A stretch of 64,000 nt of DNA, from contig NZ_LQIX01000011.1 in the NCBI RefSeq assembly GCF_001500045.1, forward strand, positions 50,505 through 114,504, in the 5' to 3' direction. This document shows positions 1 to 9,184 of the stretch, one piece after another (position 1 is the stretch's first letter; each line of letters begins with the position of its first letter). The notes below the pieces were generated by a model, which was not told the origin of the DNA, did no database searches, and was given only the letters and a program-made list of their open reading frames with translations. This stretch comes from Mycobacterium sp. GA-1199 (lineage in GTDB: Bacteria; Actinomycetota; Actinomycetes; Mycobacteriales; Mycobacteriaceae). The translations under genes were made by a program, and so were the position numbers.

Positions 1-1
1 G

Positions 2-361
2 AAGAACAACCCATCCGCGGCCACGGTCGTGTTTGGGGTCGAGCAGGGTGCTTGCGGTGCCGCCGCTGAAGGCAACCAGGTCAGCGAAATGTCCGTGCAG
101 TACAACAAACAGCTGAACAAGTACGTCGTGCTGCACGGCGACCAGTTCAACAACATCGTGCTGCGGACATCCGACACCCCACAGGGCACCTGGTCGAAAC
201 CGAAGGTGTTGATGAAGCAACAACCGGGCGGGATCTACGCCCCGATGATGCATCCGTGGTCGCCGTCGACTCAGGGCACCGGTACGGATCTGTACTGGAA
301 CCTCTCGGTGTGGGACTCCTACAACGTGGTGATGATGAAGACGGACCTGAGCAAGGTGTGA
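2..361 (+). CDS. DUF4185 domain-containing protein, C-terminal part (5' cut by window)
   Basis: The reading frame is already open at the first base, so this is the last 119 codons of a longer gene. The visible part contains stretches such as FGVEQGACG and YVVLHGDQFNNIVLRTSD, then IYAPMMHPWSP and DLYWNLSVWDSYNVVMM, which fit the end of the beta-propeller-like DUF4185 family of mostly secreted mycobacterial proteins. The family has no settled reaction. The stop codon is followed at once by the next gene, so the two are probably co-transcribed. Confidence 0.65.
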   Translation, partial: KNNPSAATVVFGVEQGACGAAAEGNQVSEMSVQYNKQLNKYVVLHGDQFNNIVLRTSDTPQGTWSKPKVLMKQQPGGIYAPMMHPWSPSTQGTGTDLYWNLSVWDSYNVVMMKTDLSKV

Positions 362-362
362 T

Positions 363-827
363 GTGTTGAGAGTCGTGCTCGCCGCCATGCTGATCGCGTT
401 GATCAGCGCACCGGTCGCGTGCGCGGATCCTGGACCGCCGCCGCCAACCGGTCAGTGCACCGCCGACCTCGAGGGCGCCAGGACGCAGTCGCCGGGCGCG
501 GATACCGTTTCGGTGTGCCGAGGCGGCGCGTGGCAGGATGTGACCGGTCCGCAGCCGCCCGCCGACCGCTGGTTGAGCCAGGCGTCTGGGTTGAGACTGC
601 ACGGACAGGGCATGCGTAATCCGGACGTGGCAGCGGGCAAATGGGTTGGGACACCGCGGGACTCGAGCACGACGTGCCGCGCCCAACAGCAGGTGGTCGT
701 CAGCCCCGGTGAGCTCAGCACACCGTCGACCGTCGAAGGGAATCCTGGCCAGCCGCTGCAGTTCGACGTACCGCCGAGGATGTTTCTCATCGAATTGAGC
801 GGCGACTGCCTATGGACGCGGAGCTGA
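363..827 (+). CDS. secreted hypothetical protein with cleavable signal peptide
   Basis: 154 residues. The first 21 (hydrophobic run VVLAAMLIALISAPVACA, then DPGPPP) form a typical Sec signal peptide ending in an A-x-A-like site. The mature part is Pro/Gly/Thr-rich with a few cysteines and no motif I recognise. The GTG start lies one base past the stop of the DUF4185 gene, which points to translational coupling and a shared export-related role. Function unknown. Confidence 0.55.
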   Translation: MLRVVLAAMLIALISAPVACADPGPPPPTGQCTADLEGARTQSPGADTVSVCRGGAWQDVTGPQPPADRWLSQASGLRLHGQGMRNPDVAAGKWVGTPRDSSTTCRAQQQVVVSPGELSTPSTVEGNPGQPLQFDVPPRMFLIELSGDCLWTRS

Positions 828-1057
828 ACCAAAATCTCGCTTCCCGCGATCGTTCTCCCTGGTGACAGCAATCGGAAGTTGCCACATGCAACAACGGCGA
901 ACCGACGTTGTGGAACCAGCTCCAACGGATCCGACCAGGCGGACAATCTGTTGCGGCGGCGAACGGTCTGACTGATCCGGGAGCTGCACACATGCGGCTC
1001 CCTAGACCGGCCACGCTCTCGCGGCCGAAGTATCGGATGCGCACAAAGGGGATCGAA

Positions 1058-1447
1058 ATGTCCGAGCAGGAAAACAAGGAACTCATCCGACGCGGGTACG
1101 AGGCTTTCGCAACCGGAGACATGGAGTCGCTGATGAGTCTGTTCGACGACGACATCGAATGGGTTCAGCCCGGCGAGAGCGTTGTCAGCGGCACTTACCA
1201 CGGCAAGACGGAATTGATGGAGTACCTCGGCCGACTTGCGCAGCGGCCGATCACCATCAGGGTCGACCAGATGATCGCCGAGGGGGACACCGTCGTCGCA
1301 CTCACGGAGATCAGCGTCGACGGCCAAATCGGCCGGGACGCAGACGTATTCACGGTTCGTGGCGGGAAGACAACCGCGGTGAGGATCCACGGCGACACCG
1401 CTCTGATGGAGCGCGTGTACGGGAAGAAGGAGCTGGCCGCGGGCTGA
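1058..1447 (+). CDS. SnoaL-like / NTF2-fold protein (ketosteroid-isomerase superfamily)
   Basis: 129 residues opening with MSEQENKELIRRGYEAFATG, then LMSLFDDDIEWVQPG and ending in a beta-rich half, the standard pattern of SnoaL-like NTF2 cone folds. These are small-molecule-binding or isomerase-type proteins, usually without an assignable substrate. The frame is open further upstream to 908, but the ATG at 1058 has a clear ribosome site (AAGGGG, about 6 bases before) and matches the family N-terminus, so it was chosen. It stands alone between 230 bases of apparently empty sequence and a convergent small gene. Confidence 0.75.
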   Translation: MSEQENKELIRRGYEAFATGDMESLMSLFDDDIEWVQPGESVVSGTYHGKTELMEYLGRLAQRPITIRVDQMIAEGDTVVALTEISVDGQIGRDADVFTVRGGKTTAVRIHGDTALMERVYGKKELAAG

Positions 1448-1503
1448 ACGCCCCTTGCAGGATGGCTCGTCGTCACGTGGCGGCGGGCCGTCCCGCCGCG
1501 GCG

Positions 1504-1812
1504 TCAGGCGCCGCAGTAGATGGGCGTCCCGGTGAACAGGTCTCTACCGCAGATGGCGCCGGGCGCCGGCGGCGGCGCGGGATAGAGGCGACCGCTCTCG
1601 TCGATGAGGTCGTTGCCCTGATACCGGTACCGGTGGCAGACGTTCCAATCCCAGTCCAGGTTGCGGTCCGACGCTGCCGAGGGCGGCGTCTGGCCGGGGC
1701 ACCAGCTGAACCAGTAGTAGTCGGCACCGGCGCCGCTCGCCAATCCCAATCCGGCCAGCGCGAGACCGCCGGATACCGTCGCTGCTGCGGCGAATCGCGA
1801 AATTTGTTTCAT
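1504..1812 (-). CDS. small secreted protein, Cys- and aromatic-rich
   Basis: 102 residues. An N-terminal basic MKQISR and a long Ala/Gly/Leu hydrophobic stretch ending at about residue 30 (SGAGA, then DYYWFSWCPGQ) make a Sec signal peptide. The mature 70 residues hold four cysteines and many Trp/Tyr and end in CGRDLFTGTPIYCGA. This resembles the many small exported mycobacterial proteins of unknown function; no domain is recognised. The ATG is preceded by GGAAGCGATC on the minus strand, an acceptable ribosome site. Confidence 0.65.
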   Translation of the reverse strand: MKQISRFAAAATVSGGLALAGLGLASGAGADYYWFSWCPGQTPPSAASDRNLDWDWNVCHRYRYQGNDLIDESGRLYPAPPPAPGAICGRDLFTGTPIYCGA

Positions 1813-1878
1813 GATCGCTTCCTTTGTCGTGAGGTGCGATCAAGTACAGGCCTACTGAGCGGCTACCGATCCCAAGAA

Positions 1879-3852
1879 TTACTTCGGTTCGATCGTTCCC
1901 GAGCTGATCGCGTTCTGCTCGGTGTGCTCGTCGGCGTCGGGGATGCGCTCGGGATGCAGCATCTCCGCGTAACGCAACTGTTCGGGGATGCCGAAGCCGT
2001 CGACGAGAAGCTCGGCGTTCGGGCGCAGCGTCCGGCAGCGTTCGTTGATGCCACGGGTGACGGCCTTCGCGCGTTCGGTCGAGATGAACCTGTGCTCGAT
2101 GAACCACGCTCGGTCCTTTTCGATCACCGACAGCGCGTACAGATCGCACACCATGTTCAGGATTTTGCGCGCCTCTTCGTCCTCGCACGCATCGATGCCG
2201 GCGACGAAGGCTTCCAGGATCACCCGGTCGATGTGGGCCTGGGCGCAGTGCAGCACGTGGTCCTGCACCGCGTTGAACGCGTCGAACTCGCTCATCTCCT
2301 TCGACTTGCCCTGTAGCCGGCGCGCCACCGTGGAGAGCATGTATTCCTCGCGGTCCTCGAACATCTTGACCTGGGTGCCGCGGTTGAACAGGCTGCCTTC
2401 CTCCTCGTTGTCCTGCCGGGTGTCGAGGATCGTCTGCATGATCGTCTCGGCCGCAGTGCGTTTGAGCACCCGTTCACCGGCGAAGTTCGCGGCGAACCGC
2501 ACCCATTCGACCGGGCTCATGCTCTTGACGTCGTCGGCGTACGCGGTGAGCAGTTGCTTGGCCACCAATTGCGTCAGGACGTGGTTGTCGCCCTCGAAGG
2601 TGGTGAACACGTCGGTGTCGGCTTTCAACGCGATCAGGCGGTTCTCGGCCATGTAGCCCGCGCCGCCGCAGGCCTCGCGAGCCTCCTGGATCGCGCGGGT
2701 GGCGTGCCACGTGTTGGCGGCCTTCAGCCCGGCCGCGCGGCCCTCGAGCTCACGCTGCTCCTCCGGGTCGGGATCCTCGGCGCTCTGCAGGTCATGGCAT
2801 TTGGCGACGAGTTCGTTCTGCGCGAACTGCAGCGCATACGATTCGGCGATCAGCGGCAGCAGCCGGCGCTGATGCACCAGGTAGTCCATGATGACCACCT
2901 CGTGGTCCTCGCCCGGTGCCTCGAACTGCCTGCGCTGCAAGCCGTATCGCGTGGCGATGTCGAGTGCGACGCGGGCCGCGGCCGCCGCGCTGCCGCCCAC
3001 CGTGACCCGGCCCCGAACCAGGGTGCCGAGCATGGTGAAGAATCGGCGGCCGGGGCTCTCGATCGGTGAGCTGTAGGTGCCGTCGGGCGCGACGTCGCCG
3101 TATCTGTTGAGCAGGTTCTCCCGCGGGACGCGGACCTTGTCGAACTGGATCCGGCCGTTGTCGACGCCGGGCAGACCACCCTTGTAGTGGCAGTCCGACG
3201 TCGTCACCCCGGGCAGGTCGTTGCCGTCGTCGTCGCGAATCGGCACCAGCACGCAGTGCACACCGTGGCCCTGCCCGTCGGGAGTGATCAGCTGGGCGAA
3301 AACGGCGGCGATGCGGGCGGTCTCGGCGGCCCCGCCGATGTAGTCCTTGCGCGCGGTCGGTGTCGGGGAGTCGACGACGAACTCCTCGGTGGCCGGATCG
3401 TAGGTGGCGGTGGTCTCCAACGCCTGCACATTGCTGCCGTGACCGGTCTCGGTCATCGCGTAGCAGCCCAGGAGCTCACAGTCGATGATCGGCTTGACGT
3501 ACTTCTCATGGTGTCGCTCGGTGCCGAGGTTCTCGATGGCCCCGCCGAACAGCCCCCACTGCACACCGGCTTTCACCATCAGCGACAAATCGCTCATCGC
3601 CAGCATCTCGATCTGGGTGACGGCCGCACCGACGTCGCCGTTGCCGCCGTGCTCCTTCTTGAAGCCGTCCTCGGCGGCCCCCATGGCCGCCATGATCTTG
3701 AGCTGTTCCGCCACCTTCGTACGGGCGATGACGGTGTTGGGGGTGTAGTGCGGTCGGAAGATCTCGTTGGAGAGCTCCTCGCGCATCCGGTTCTTCACAT
3801 CGCGCCAACGGCCGTCGAGCGCGTTGCGCAGATGTTCCGCAGTGGTGGTCAT
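1879..3852 (-). CDS. acyl-CoA dehydrogenase of the acyl-CoA-oxidase-like (ACOX) type
   Basis: 657 residues, far longer than the roughly 380 of ordinary FadE proteins. It has TETGHGSN (residues 134-141), the signature of acyl-CoA oxidases rather than classical dehydrogenases, then EACGGAGY (about 393-400) and TFEGDNHVL with Glu420 at the position of the catalytic base. The last 200 residues match the extra C-terminal domain of ACOX proteins. It should introduce the trans-2 double bond into an acyl-CoA using FAD; whether the electron acceptor is O2 or ETF cannot be told. The start is MTTTAEHL at 3852; the open frame extends 11 codons upstream, but that part looks non-coding. It is divergent from the VIT gene. 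No copy of the regional 15-bp motif is seen upstream. Confidence 0.85.
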   Translation of the reverse strand: MTTTAEHLRNALDGRWRDVKNRMREELSNEIFRPHYTPNTVIARTKVAEQLKIMAAMGAAEDGFKKEHGGNGDVGAAVTQIEMLAMSDLSLMVKAGVQWGLFGGAIENLGTERHHEKYVKPIIDCELLGCYAMTETGHGSNVQALETTATYDPATEEFVVDSPTPTARKDYIGGAAETARIAAVFAQLITPDGQGHGVHCVLVPIRDDDGNDLPGVTTSDCHYKGGLPGVDNGRIQFDKVRVPRENLLNRYGDVAPDGTYSSPIESPGRRFFTMLGTLVRGRVTVGGSAAAAARVALDIATRYGLQRRQFEAPGEDHEVVIMDYLVHQRRLLPLIAESYALQFAQNELVAKCHDLQSAEDPDPEEQRELEGRAAGLKAANTWHATRAIQEAREACGGAGYMAENRLIALKADTDVFTTFEGDNHVLTQLVAKQLLTAYADDVKSMSPVEWVRFAANFAGERVLKRTAAETIMQTILDTRQDNEEEGSLFNRGTQVKMFEDREEYMLSTVARRLQGKSKEMSEFDAFNAVQDHVLHCAQAHIDRVILEAFVAGIDACEDEEARKILNMVCDLYALSVIEKDRAWFIEHRFISTERAKAVTRGINERCRTLRPNAELLVDGFGIPEQLRYAEMLHPERIPDADEHTEQNAISSGTIEPK

Positions 3853-3953
3853 GACTCGACCGTAGCCGTCCGCGCGCTCCCGCAAACTGTGATGTGGTAA
3901 ACCCAGGCAATCCTCACTGGACCAGGCGAAATCCGTGGCGTTGAATCATCCTC

Positions 3954-4667
3954 ATGTCCGCCCCGACCGGAGTGCCGCACACCTCGACACATCGCCACGC
4001 CGATGTGACCGGCGGCTGGTTGCGCGCTGCGACCTTCGGCGCCATGGACGGTCTGGTCAGCAATACCGCCCTCATCGCGGGGGTCGCCGCAGCGGCCGAC
4101 CCCAACACCGTCGTCATCAGCGGCGTCGCGGGGCTGTTGGCAGGCGCGTTCTCGATGGCGCTGGGGGAGTACACCTCGGTGACCACCGCCAACGAACAGA
4201 TCGAATCCGAGGTACTGGTCGAGCGACGAGCCTTTCGCAAGCACCCGCAGGCCGAGAGGGCGGAACTGGTGGCGATGCTGATGGACATGGGCATGACCCG
4301 CGATACCGCGCTCAAGGCCACCGACGAGGTCCATCGCGATGAGAACCGAGCCCTGAACTTCCACCTCGTCCAAGAGCTCGGCGTCGACCCCAGGGAGAAG
4401 CCTTCGCCGTGGGTCGCGGGTGGGTCGTCGTTCCTGATGTTCACGCTCGGCGCGATCATCCCGCTGATCCCGTACCTGCTCGGCTTCCACTCGCTGTGGG
4501 CAGGGCTGGCGTGTGGTGGCGTGGGCCTGCTCGTCGCGGGGGGTGTGGCCGCGCGTTTCACCGGGCGACCGATATGGTTCGCCTCCCTACGTCAGCTGGC
4601 ATTCGGGACCCTGGCGATCGCCGCGACCTATGTCGTCGGACTGCTAGTGGGTACGTCCGTCACGTGA
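3954..4667 (+). CDS. VIT/CCC1-family iron/manganese transporter
   Basis: 237 residues. The N-terminal membrane part contains TFGAMDGLVSNTALIAG and LLAGAFSMALGEYTSV, the two signature helices of the VIT1/CCC1 family. A central cytoplasmic stretch rich in Glu/Met/His follows (about 85-150), the position of the metal-binding domain. Three C-terminal membrane segments end in YVVGLLVGTSVT. The family moves Fe2+ or Mn2+ across membranes, out of the cytoplasm in bacteria. It stands alone and no Fe-box is obvious. No strong ribosome site precedes the ATG, so a leaderless transcript is possible. Confidence 0.85.
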   Translation: MSAPTGVPHTSTHRHADVTGGWLRAATFGAMDGLVSNTALIAGVAAAADPNTVVISGVAGLLAGAFSMALGEYTSVTTANEQIESEVLVERRAFRKHPQAERAELVAMLMDMGMTRDTALKATDEVHRDENRALNFHLVQELGVDPREKPSPWVAGGSSFLMFTLGAIIPLIPYLLGFHSLWAGLACGGVGLLVAGGVAARFTGRPIWFASLRQLAFGTLAIAATYVVGLLVGTSVT

Positions 4668-5013
4668 GTTCGGCGGTCCCCGTCGTGACCTTGTCTGCTG
4701 AATCTCTGAAGGCGCCTCGCCGCCGCACGACTGTTCCCTCCGGGAGAAGCCAGGGAACTGCGAACGACGACGGCCGGCGGAGGACGTTTCCGACTAGCGG
4801 GTGCGCCGTCTGACCGCAGTCCCGTCCTAGCGTCATCGCATGTGGCGAAATCGCCTGGTAGACAAGGAGACAAGGTACGCCTGACGAGAGGTTGACGATG
4901 TGACGTTGACAGGCTTCGCGAACATCGATCCCGCTGCCCACGACATTGGCGCACCCGGGGCAGGTGTTCGGGCTGGACTCGCTGCAGCTGAGTTGGGAGA
5001 ACTGAGGAAGCCG
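4668..5013. other. intergenic stretch without supported gene
   Basis: 346 bases between the end of the VIT gene and the end of the minus-strand acyl-CoA dehydrogenase. Short open frames exist on both strands, but none has a convincing start, composition or family match. I see no tRNA-like fold or clear terminator. Confidence 0.5.
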
Positions 5014-6138
5014 TCAGGCGGAGGCGCGGACCTGCGCCCGGAACAGCTGCTCGCGGTGATGGTCGGCGTCGCCGTAGAGTGCGGCGCCCACCCGGGCCCG
5101 GCGCAGGTACAGGTGTAGGTCGTGCTCCCAGGTGAAACCGATACCGCCGTGCAGTTGTAACGCCTCGCCGGCGAGCCTGTTGACCGCATCGGAGACGTAC
5201 GCCTTGGCCACGCTGGCGGCGTGGGCGCTGTCGTGGTGTTCACTGTCGAGGGCCATGGCGGCGAAGTACGTTGCGGCGGCACAGGATTGACTCCAGATTC
5301 GCATGTCCGCGCACTTGTGTTTGACGGCCTGGAAGCTGCCGACCGCCCGGCCGAACTGAACCCTTTCCTTGACATAGGCCACCGTGACCTCGAGCAGCCG
5401 CTCGCCGATTCCGACCAGTTCGGCGCAGGTCAGCACCGCTGCAAGCTGGCCGGAGCGGGCGATGGACTCCTCGGCGGCCGCACCCTCGGCAAGCACGGCC
5501 GTGCCCTCCAGCGTCACCCCGTCAAGCACGACGTCACAGAACCGGCGGGTCACGTCGAGCGTGTGCTGGCGCTCGATCTTCACACCGGTTGTCTCGGCGG
5601 GTACCAGAAAGCGCGCCGGGCGTCCGTCGAGGACCGAGTCGACCAGAAACGTCGCCGCCGAATCGGCGTCCTGCACCGATGCCTTCGCGCCGTTGAGCAC
5701 ATACCCGGAACCGTCCCGTGTGGCGGTGGTCTGGATTCCCGCCACCGACCAGGGCCGTCCAACCTCGGCGAACGCCCAGGTCGCCGTCTGCGCACCGGAG
5801 GCCAGCGCGGACAGCAGCTCCGCTCGACCCGCCACGGTCGAACGGGTGACCGCGTCTGCGACCACGGCGGTCGGCAGGAAGGGCGTACTCGCCAGTCCGC
5901 GACCCATTTCAACTGCGACCAAAGCCCATTCGATGACCTGCTGACCCAGCCCCCCGTCGGCCTCGGGAATGGCCAAGGCGGGCCAGCCCAGCTCGGCTCC
6001 CTTATGCCACAACTGCTGGTCGTAACCCGCCGGCCCATCGATCAACGCCCGGGCTGCCTCCACCGAGGACTGCCGCTCCAACAACTCCCGGGTGACCTCG
6101 ATCAGCCCCCGTTGCTCGTCGGTGAGGTCGAAATCCAC
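5014..6138 (-). CDS. acyl-CoA dehydrogenase (FadE), HGGIGFTWEHD-type subunit
   Basis: 374 residues starting MDFDLTDEQRGLIEVTRELL, the usual FadE N-terminus. The GTG at 6138 was chosen because AAGGAG lies 5 bases before it; the frame stays open 46 codons further, but that part is non-coding in character. The C-terminal half has FGRAVGSFQAVKHK and LHGGIGFTWEHDLHLYLRR. This is the pattern of the N-terminal half of FadE34-type fusions and of one subunit class of heteromeric mycobacterial dehydrogenases. It is divergent from a FadE of the complementary class at 6257, so the two may form an alpha2-beta2 enzyme (inference). FAD-dependent acyl-CoA dehydrogenation is expected. The shared 15-bp motif lies between the pair. 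Confidence 0.85.
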   Translation of the reverse strand: MDFDLTDEQRGLIEVTRELLERQSSVEAARALIDGPAGYDQQLWHKGAELGWPALAIPEADGGLGQQVIEWALVAVEMGRGLASTPFLPTAVVADAVTRSTVAGRAELLSALASGAQTATWAFAEVGRPWSVAGIQTTATRDGSGYVLNGAKASVQDADSAATFLVDSVLDGRPARFLVPAETTGVKIERQHTLDVTRRFCDVVLDGVTLEGTAVLAEGAAAEESIARSGQLAAVLTCAELVGIGERLLEVTVAYVKERVQFGRAVGSFQAVKHKCADMRIWSQSCAAATYFAAMALDSEHHDSAHAASVAKAYVSDAVNRLAGEALQLHGGIGFTWEHDLHLYLRRARVGAALYGDADHHREQLFRAQVRASA

Positions 6139-6201
6139 GGTGTCTCCTTGGCTCTGATCGGTGACGGAAGGACCGGATCCGGAAAAGCCTTCACAAGATA
6201 C

Positions 6202-6216
6202 AGGATACTGATTAAG
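6202..6216 (+). promoter_or_regulatory. shared 15-bp motif, site 1 (AGGATACTGATTAAG)
   Basis: This lies in the 118-bp gap between the divergent FadE genes, about 40 bases before the mce-operon start and 63 before the other start. It matches the consensus AGTAnACTGATTAAG seen in five other gaps of the window. It is A+T-rich in a G+C-rich background and placed where an operator or a -10 region would act on both directions. Confidence 0.6.
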
Positions 6217-6256
6217 CTCGATTGCTGGTTCGGCCATTCGATGGAGAGGGGTTGAA

Positions 6257-7459
6257 TTGCACCTCGAACAGGACACGCACCTCGACTTGTTGCGCGAGCG
6301 GGTGCGTGCCTTGGCCGCCAGCTGTCAACCGCCTCGACATGGTCGAACCGGCGTTCGGGCTCCGGAAGCGCACGACATCCCGAAACTCCGGGAATGGACC
6401 GCGCGGCTGTTCTCCGAGCAAATGCTCGGCGTGAATTGGCCGGTCGAATACGGTGGACTGCCCGACGCGCATCCGCTGCACGAGTCGGTCGTGATCGACG
6501 AGCTGATCCGTGTGAACGCGCCTGGCCCGGTGGGTGGCGGGATGTTGGCTGCCGCGGCGATCATCGCTTCAGGGTCCGCCGAGCAAAAGGACTACTTCCT
6601 GCCCCGCATCCGGTCCGGGGAGCACATCTGGTGCCAGCTGTTCAGCGAGCCGGATGCCGGCAGCGACCTCGCGGGCCTGCGCACCCGCGCACGTCGCGAC
6701 GGCGACGTGTTCGTCATCGACGGCCAGAAGGTGTGGACCACCAATGGCCAGCACGCCGACTGGGGCTATTTGCTGGCCCGCACCAATCCCGAGGTCCCCA
6801 AACACGCGGGCATCACGGCCTTCGCTCTGGACATGTCGCTGCCGGGGGTCACGGTGCGGCCGCTGCGCGAGATCACCGGGACGGCGGACTTCAACGAGGT
6901 CTTCCTGGACGGGGTGCGCGTTCCGGCCGAGCACGTGATCGGCGAAGTCGATCAGGGCTGGGCCGTGACCACGGCCAGCTTGGTGCACGAGCGTGCGGGT
7001 GCGGGCAGCGGTGCTTCGCTGTTCGGTGCGCTGCAGCGGCTCGTGCGGTTGGCGGGCGCGCTGCCCGACGGCTCCGGCTCCGAGGACGGTGCCACAACCG
7101 GCTCGGCGCTCGACCGCCGGGACGTGCGTCAGGCGATCGGAGGCTTCGTCGCCGACGTCCACGTCAACTCGTTGGTCGCGGCATACAACGAGAGCAGGGC
7201 GCTGCACGGCGGCGCCGACCTCGCTGACGCGCCGGTGTCGAAGATCCTGTTCAGTCAGATCAATCTTGCGCTGCACGAATACGGTCTGCAGCTTCAAGGC
7301 CACGACGGCGTTCGCATCGAGGCGGATTCACATGTGCACGACGGTGGTTGGTGGCAGGATGCGTTTCTTTACGGACGGGCTTTCACCATCGCCGGAGGGA
7401 CCAACGAGGTTTTGCGTAACGTCATTGCAGAGCGTGCGCTTGGGCTTCCACGTGGCTGA
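6257..7459 (+). CDS. acyl-CoA dehydrogenase (FadE), first gene of the mce operon
   Basis: 400 residues. Motifs are LGVNWPVEYGG near residue 55, WCQLFSEPDAGSDLAGL for the FAD/substrate loop, DGQKVWTTNGQ, and the C-terminal FTIAGGTNEVLRNVIAERAL typical of FadE26/FadE28-like subunits. A TTG start at 6257 is preceded by GAGAGGGG. Its partner is probably the FadE encoded divergently at 5014-6138. Only 17 bases separate its stop from yrbEA, so it is most likely the first gene of the import operon, linking uptake to the first beta-oxidation step. Confidence 0.87.
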   Translation: MHLEQDTHLDLLRERVRALAASCQPPRHGRTGVRAPEAHDIPKLREWTARLFSEQMLGVNWPVEYGGLPDAHPLHESVVIDELIRVNAPGPVGGGMLAAAAIIASGSAEQKDYFLPRIRSGEHIWCQLFSEPDAGSDLAGLRTRARRDGDVFVIDGQKVWTTNGQHADWGYLLARTNPEVPKHAGITAFALDMSLPGVTVRPLREITGTADFNEVFLDGVRVPAEHVIGEVDQGWAVTTASLVHERAGAGSGASLFGALQRLVRLAGALPDGSGSEDGATTGSALDRRDVRQAIGGFVADVHVNSLVAAYNESRALHGGADLADAPVSKILFSQINLALHEYGLQLQGHDGVRIEADSHVHDGGWWQDAFLYGRAFTIAGGTNEVLRNVIAERALGLPRG

Positions 7460-7476
7460 CGGCCGGTGAGTGCGGG

Positions 7477-8328
7477 ATGACCGCACCGCGACAGGTGTAC
7501 CCGAGCCCGCTGGGCGAGGTGGGCGACTGGGGGCGCGGCTACGTCCAGCGCCACCCCGTCGCGGCGCTGAATACCGTTGGTAGTCAGTGCATCCTTGGCC
7601 TGCAGGCAATCCGGTACCTGATCGTCGACATCGTCAGGTGGCGGTTCCCGTTCTGGGAGTTCGTCGAGCAGGCCGCGTTCATGGCGTCGACGGCGATGTT
7701 GCCCACCATGTGCGTGGCGATCCCGATCGGGGTGACGCTGCAAATCCAGTTCGCCCTGTTGGCCGGCCAGGTCGGCGCCACCTCGCTGGCCGGTGCCGCC
7801 AGCGGGCTCGCGGTGATCCGTCAGGGCGCGCCGCTGGTGGCCGCCCTGCTGATGGCGTCCGCGGTGGGCTCGGCGATCTGCGCGGACCTCGGGTCGCGCA
7901 CCATCCGGGAAGAGGTGGACGCCCTTGAGGTGCTCGGTATCTCGGCGGTACGCAGGCTCGTCGTCCCCCGGCTGGCGGCGGCCATCGTCGTCGGTGTCGC
8001 ACTGACCGGACTGGTGTGTTTCATCGGGTTCCTGGCCGGCTATCTGTTCAACACCTTCGCCCAGAACGGTGCTCCGGGTAGCTTCGTGATGACCTTCGCC
8101 TCGTTCGCGACGGTCGGCGACCTCATCCTCACCCTGATCAAGGCGGTCGTGTTCGCCGCCATCGTGGCAATCGTCGCGTGCGACAAGGGACTTACCACCA
8201 AGGGTGGGCCGGCGGGCGTGGCGAACTCGGTCAACGCGACCGTGGTGGCGTCTATCCTCCTGCTGATGATCACCAACGTGGTGTTCACCCAGATGTACGT
8301 GCTGCTCTTCCCCAAGGCAGCGCTCTGA
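7477..8328 (+). CDS. yrbEA: YrbEA, MlaE-type permease of a Mce lipid importer
   Basis: 283 residues with five or so membrane segments and the MlaE-family core: FVEQAAFMASTAMLPTMCVA, then RTIREEVDALEVLGISAVRR, the cytoplasmic EExDALxxLG loop that contacts the shared ATPase. Together with YrbEB it forms the inner-membrane channel of a Mce complex that imports lipids or steroids. The MceG ATPase is not in this window, as is usual because it is encoded elsewhere. The stop overlaps the start of yrbEB (TGATG). Confidence 0.93.
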   Translation: MTAPRQVYPSPLGEVGDWGRGYVQRHPVAALNTVGSQCILGLQAIRYLIVDIVRWRFPFWEFVEQAAFMASTAMLPTMCVAIPIGVTLQIQFALLAGQVGATSLAGAASGLAVIRQGAPLVAALLMASAVGSAICADLGSRTIREEVDALEVLGISAVRRLVVPRLAAAIVVGVALTGLVCFIGFLAGYLFNTFAQNGAPGSFVMTFASFATVGDLILTLIKAVVFAAIVAIVACDKGLTTKGGPAGVANSVNATVVASILLLMITNVVFTQMYVLLFPKAAL

Positions 8329-9182
8329 TGGCGGCGCCCTACTACCCCAAGGGTGTCCGCCCGATCCTCACCGCGTCGACGTCGGTGGCCGGCCTCGGTG
8401 TCCGACTGGGCCACATGTTGACCTTCTTCAGCCGCGCGGTCGCCGGTTTCCCGCTGGCGGTCACCCGATACCGCAAGGCGTTCCTGACCATTCTGTCCGA
8501 CGTCACGTGGGGAAACGGATCGATCGTCGTCGGCGGCGGCACCGCATGGGTGATCATCCTTCTCGGGGCAACGGCGGGCGCGATCGTGGGTATCGAGGGG
8601 TACCAGGCTCTGCACCTGCTGGGCATGGAACCCGCTGCGGGACTGCTGTCTTCGACGGTGTCCACCCGGGAGCTCGCGCCGGTGATGGCCGCGTTGGCGT
8701 TCGCCGCGCAGGCCGGCTGCCGGTTCACCGCGCAGTTGGGCTCGATGCGGATCTCCGAGGAGATCGACGCCATCGAGTCGCTGGCGATCCGTCCGCTGCC
8801 GTACCTGGTCAGCACCCGGCTTCTTGCTTCGGTGGTGGCGATCATCCCGCTCTACATCCTGTGCCTGGTCGTGAACTACGCGGCGGTGCAGAGCATCGTC
8901 ACTTTCGCGGGCGGATTGTCGGCGGGGTCCTTCGAGCACTACTTCCGGCTGGTACTCACCGGCCAGGACATCGTGTACTCGGTCATCAAGGCGATCGTCT
9001 TCGTGATCATCACATCCACAATCCAGTGCTACTACGGCTATTTCGCCGCCGGTGGGCCACAAGGGGTCGGCATCGCCGCCGGCCGCGCGATGCGGGCGAG
9101 CATCTCGGTCATGATCATCGCCAATCTCCTTCTCACCATCGGGTTGTGGGGAATCGGCTCCGGCGCAAGGCTCGGTGGCTGA
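8328..9182 (+). CDS. yrbEB: YrbEB, second MlaE-type permease of the Mce importer
   Basis: 284 residues. It has the same fold as the preceding gene, with LAFAAQAGCRFTAQLGSMR and RISEEIDAIESLAIRPLPYL as the coupling-helix region and several hydrophobic segments. The ATG at 8328 shares a base with the yrbEA stop; the longer open frame upstream is a shadow of yrbEA. It pairs with YrbEA as the transmembrane heterodimer, and mceA starts 2 bases after its stop. Confidence 0.93.
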   Translation: MAAPYYPKGVRPILTASTSVAGLGVRLGHMLTFFSRAVAGFPLAVTRYRKAFLTILSDVTWGNGSIVVGGGTAWVIILLGATAGAIVGIEGYQALHLLGMEPAAGLLSSTVSTRELAPVMAALAFAAQAGCRFTAQLGSMRISEEIDAIESLAIRPLPYLVSTRLLASVVAIIPLYILCLVVNYAAVQSIVTFAGGLSAGSFEHYFRLVLTGQDIVYSVIKAIVFVIITSTIQCYYGYFAAGGPQGVGIAAGRAMRASISVMIIANLLLTIGLWGIGSGARLGG

Positions 9183-9184
9183 CG

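Noticed and set aside
3187..3900. 237-codon plus-strand frame inside the ACOX-like gene
   Set aside because: Antisense shadow; no ribosome site or family pattern.
4660..5118. Short frames in the gap after the VIT gene
   Set aside because: No ribosome sites, no recognisable sequence, and one runs into the antisense of the FadE gene.
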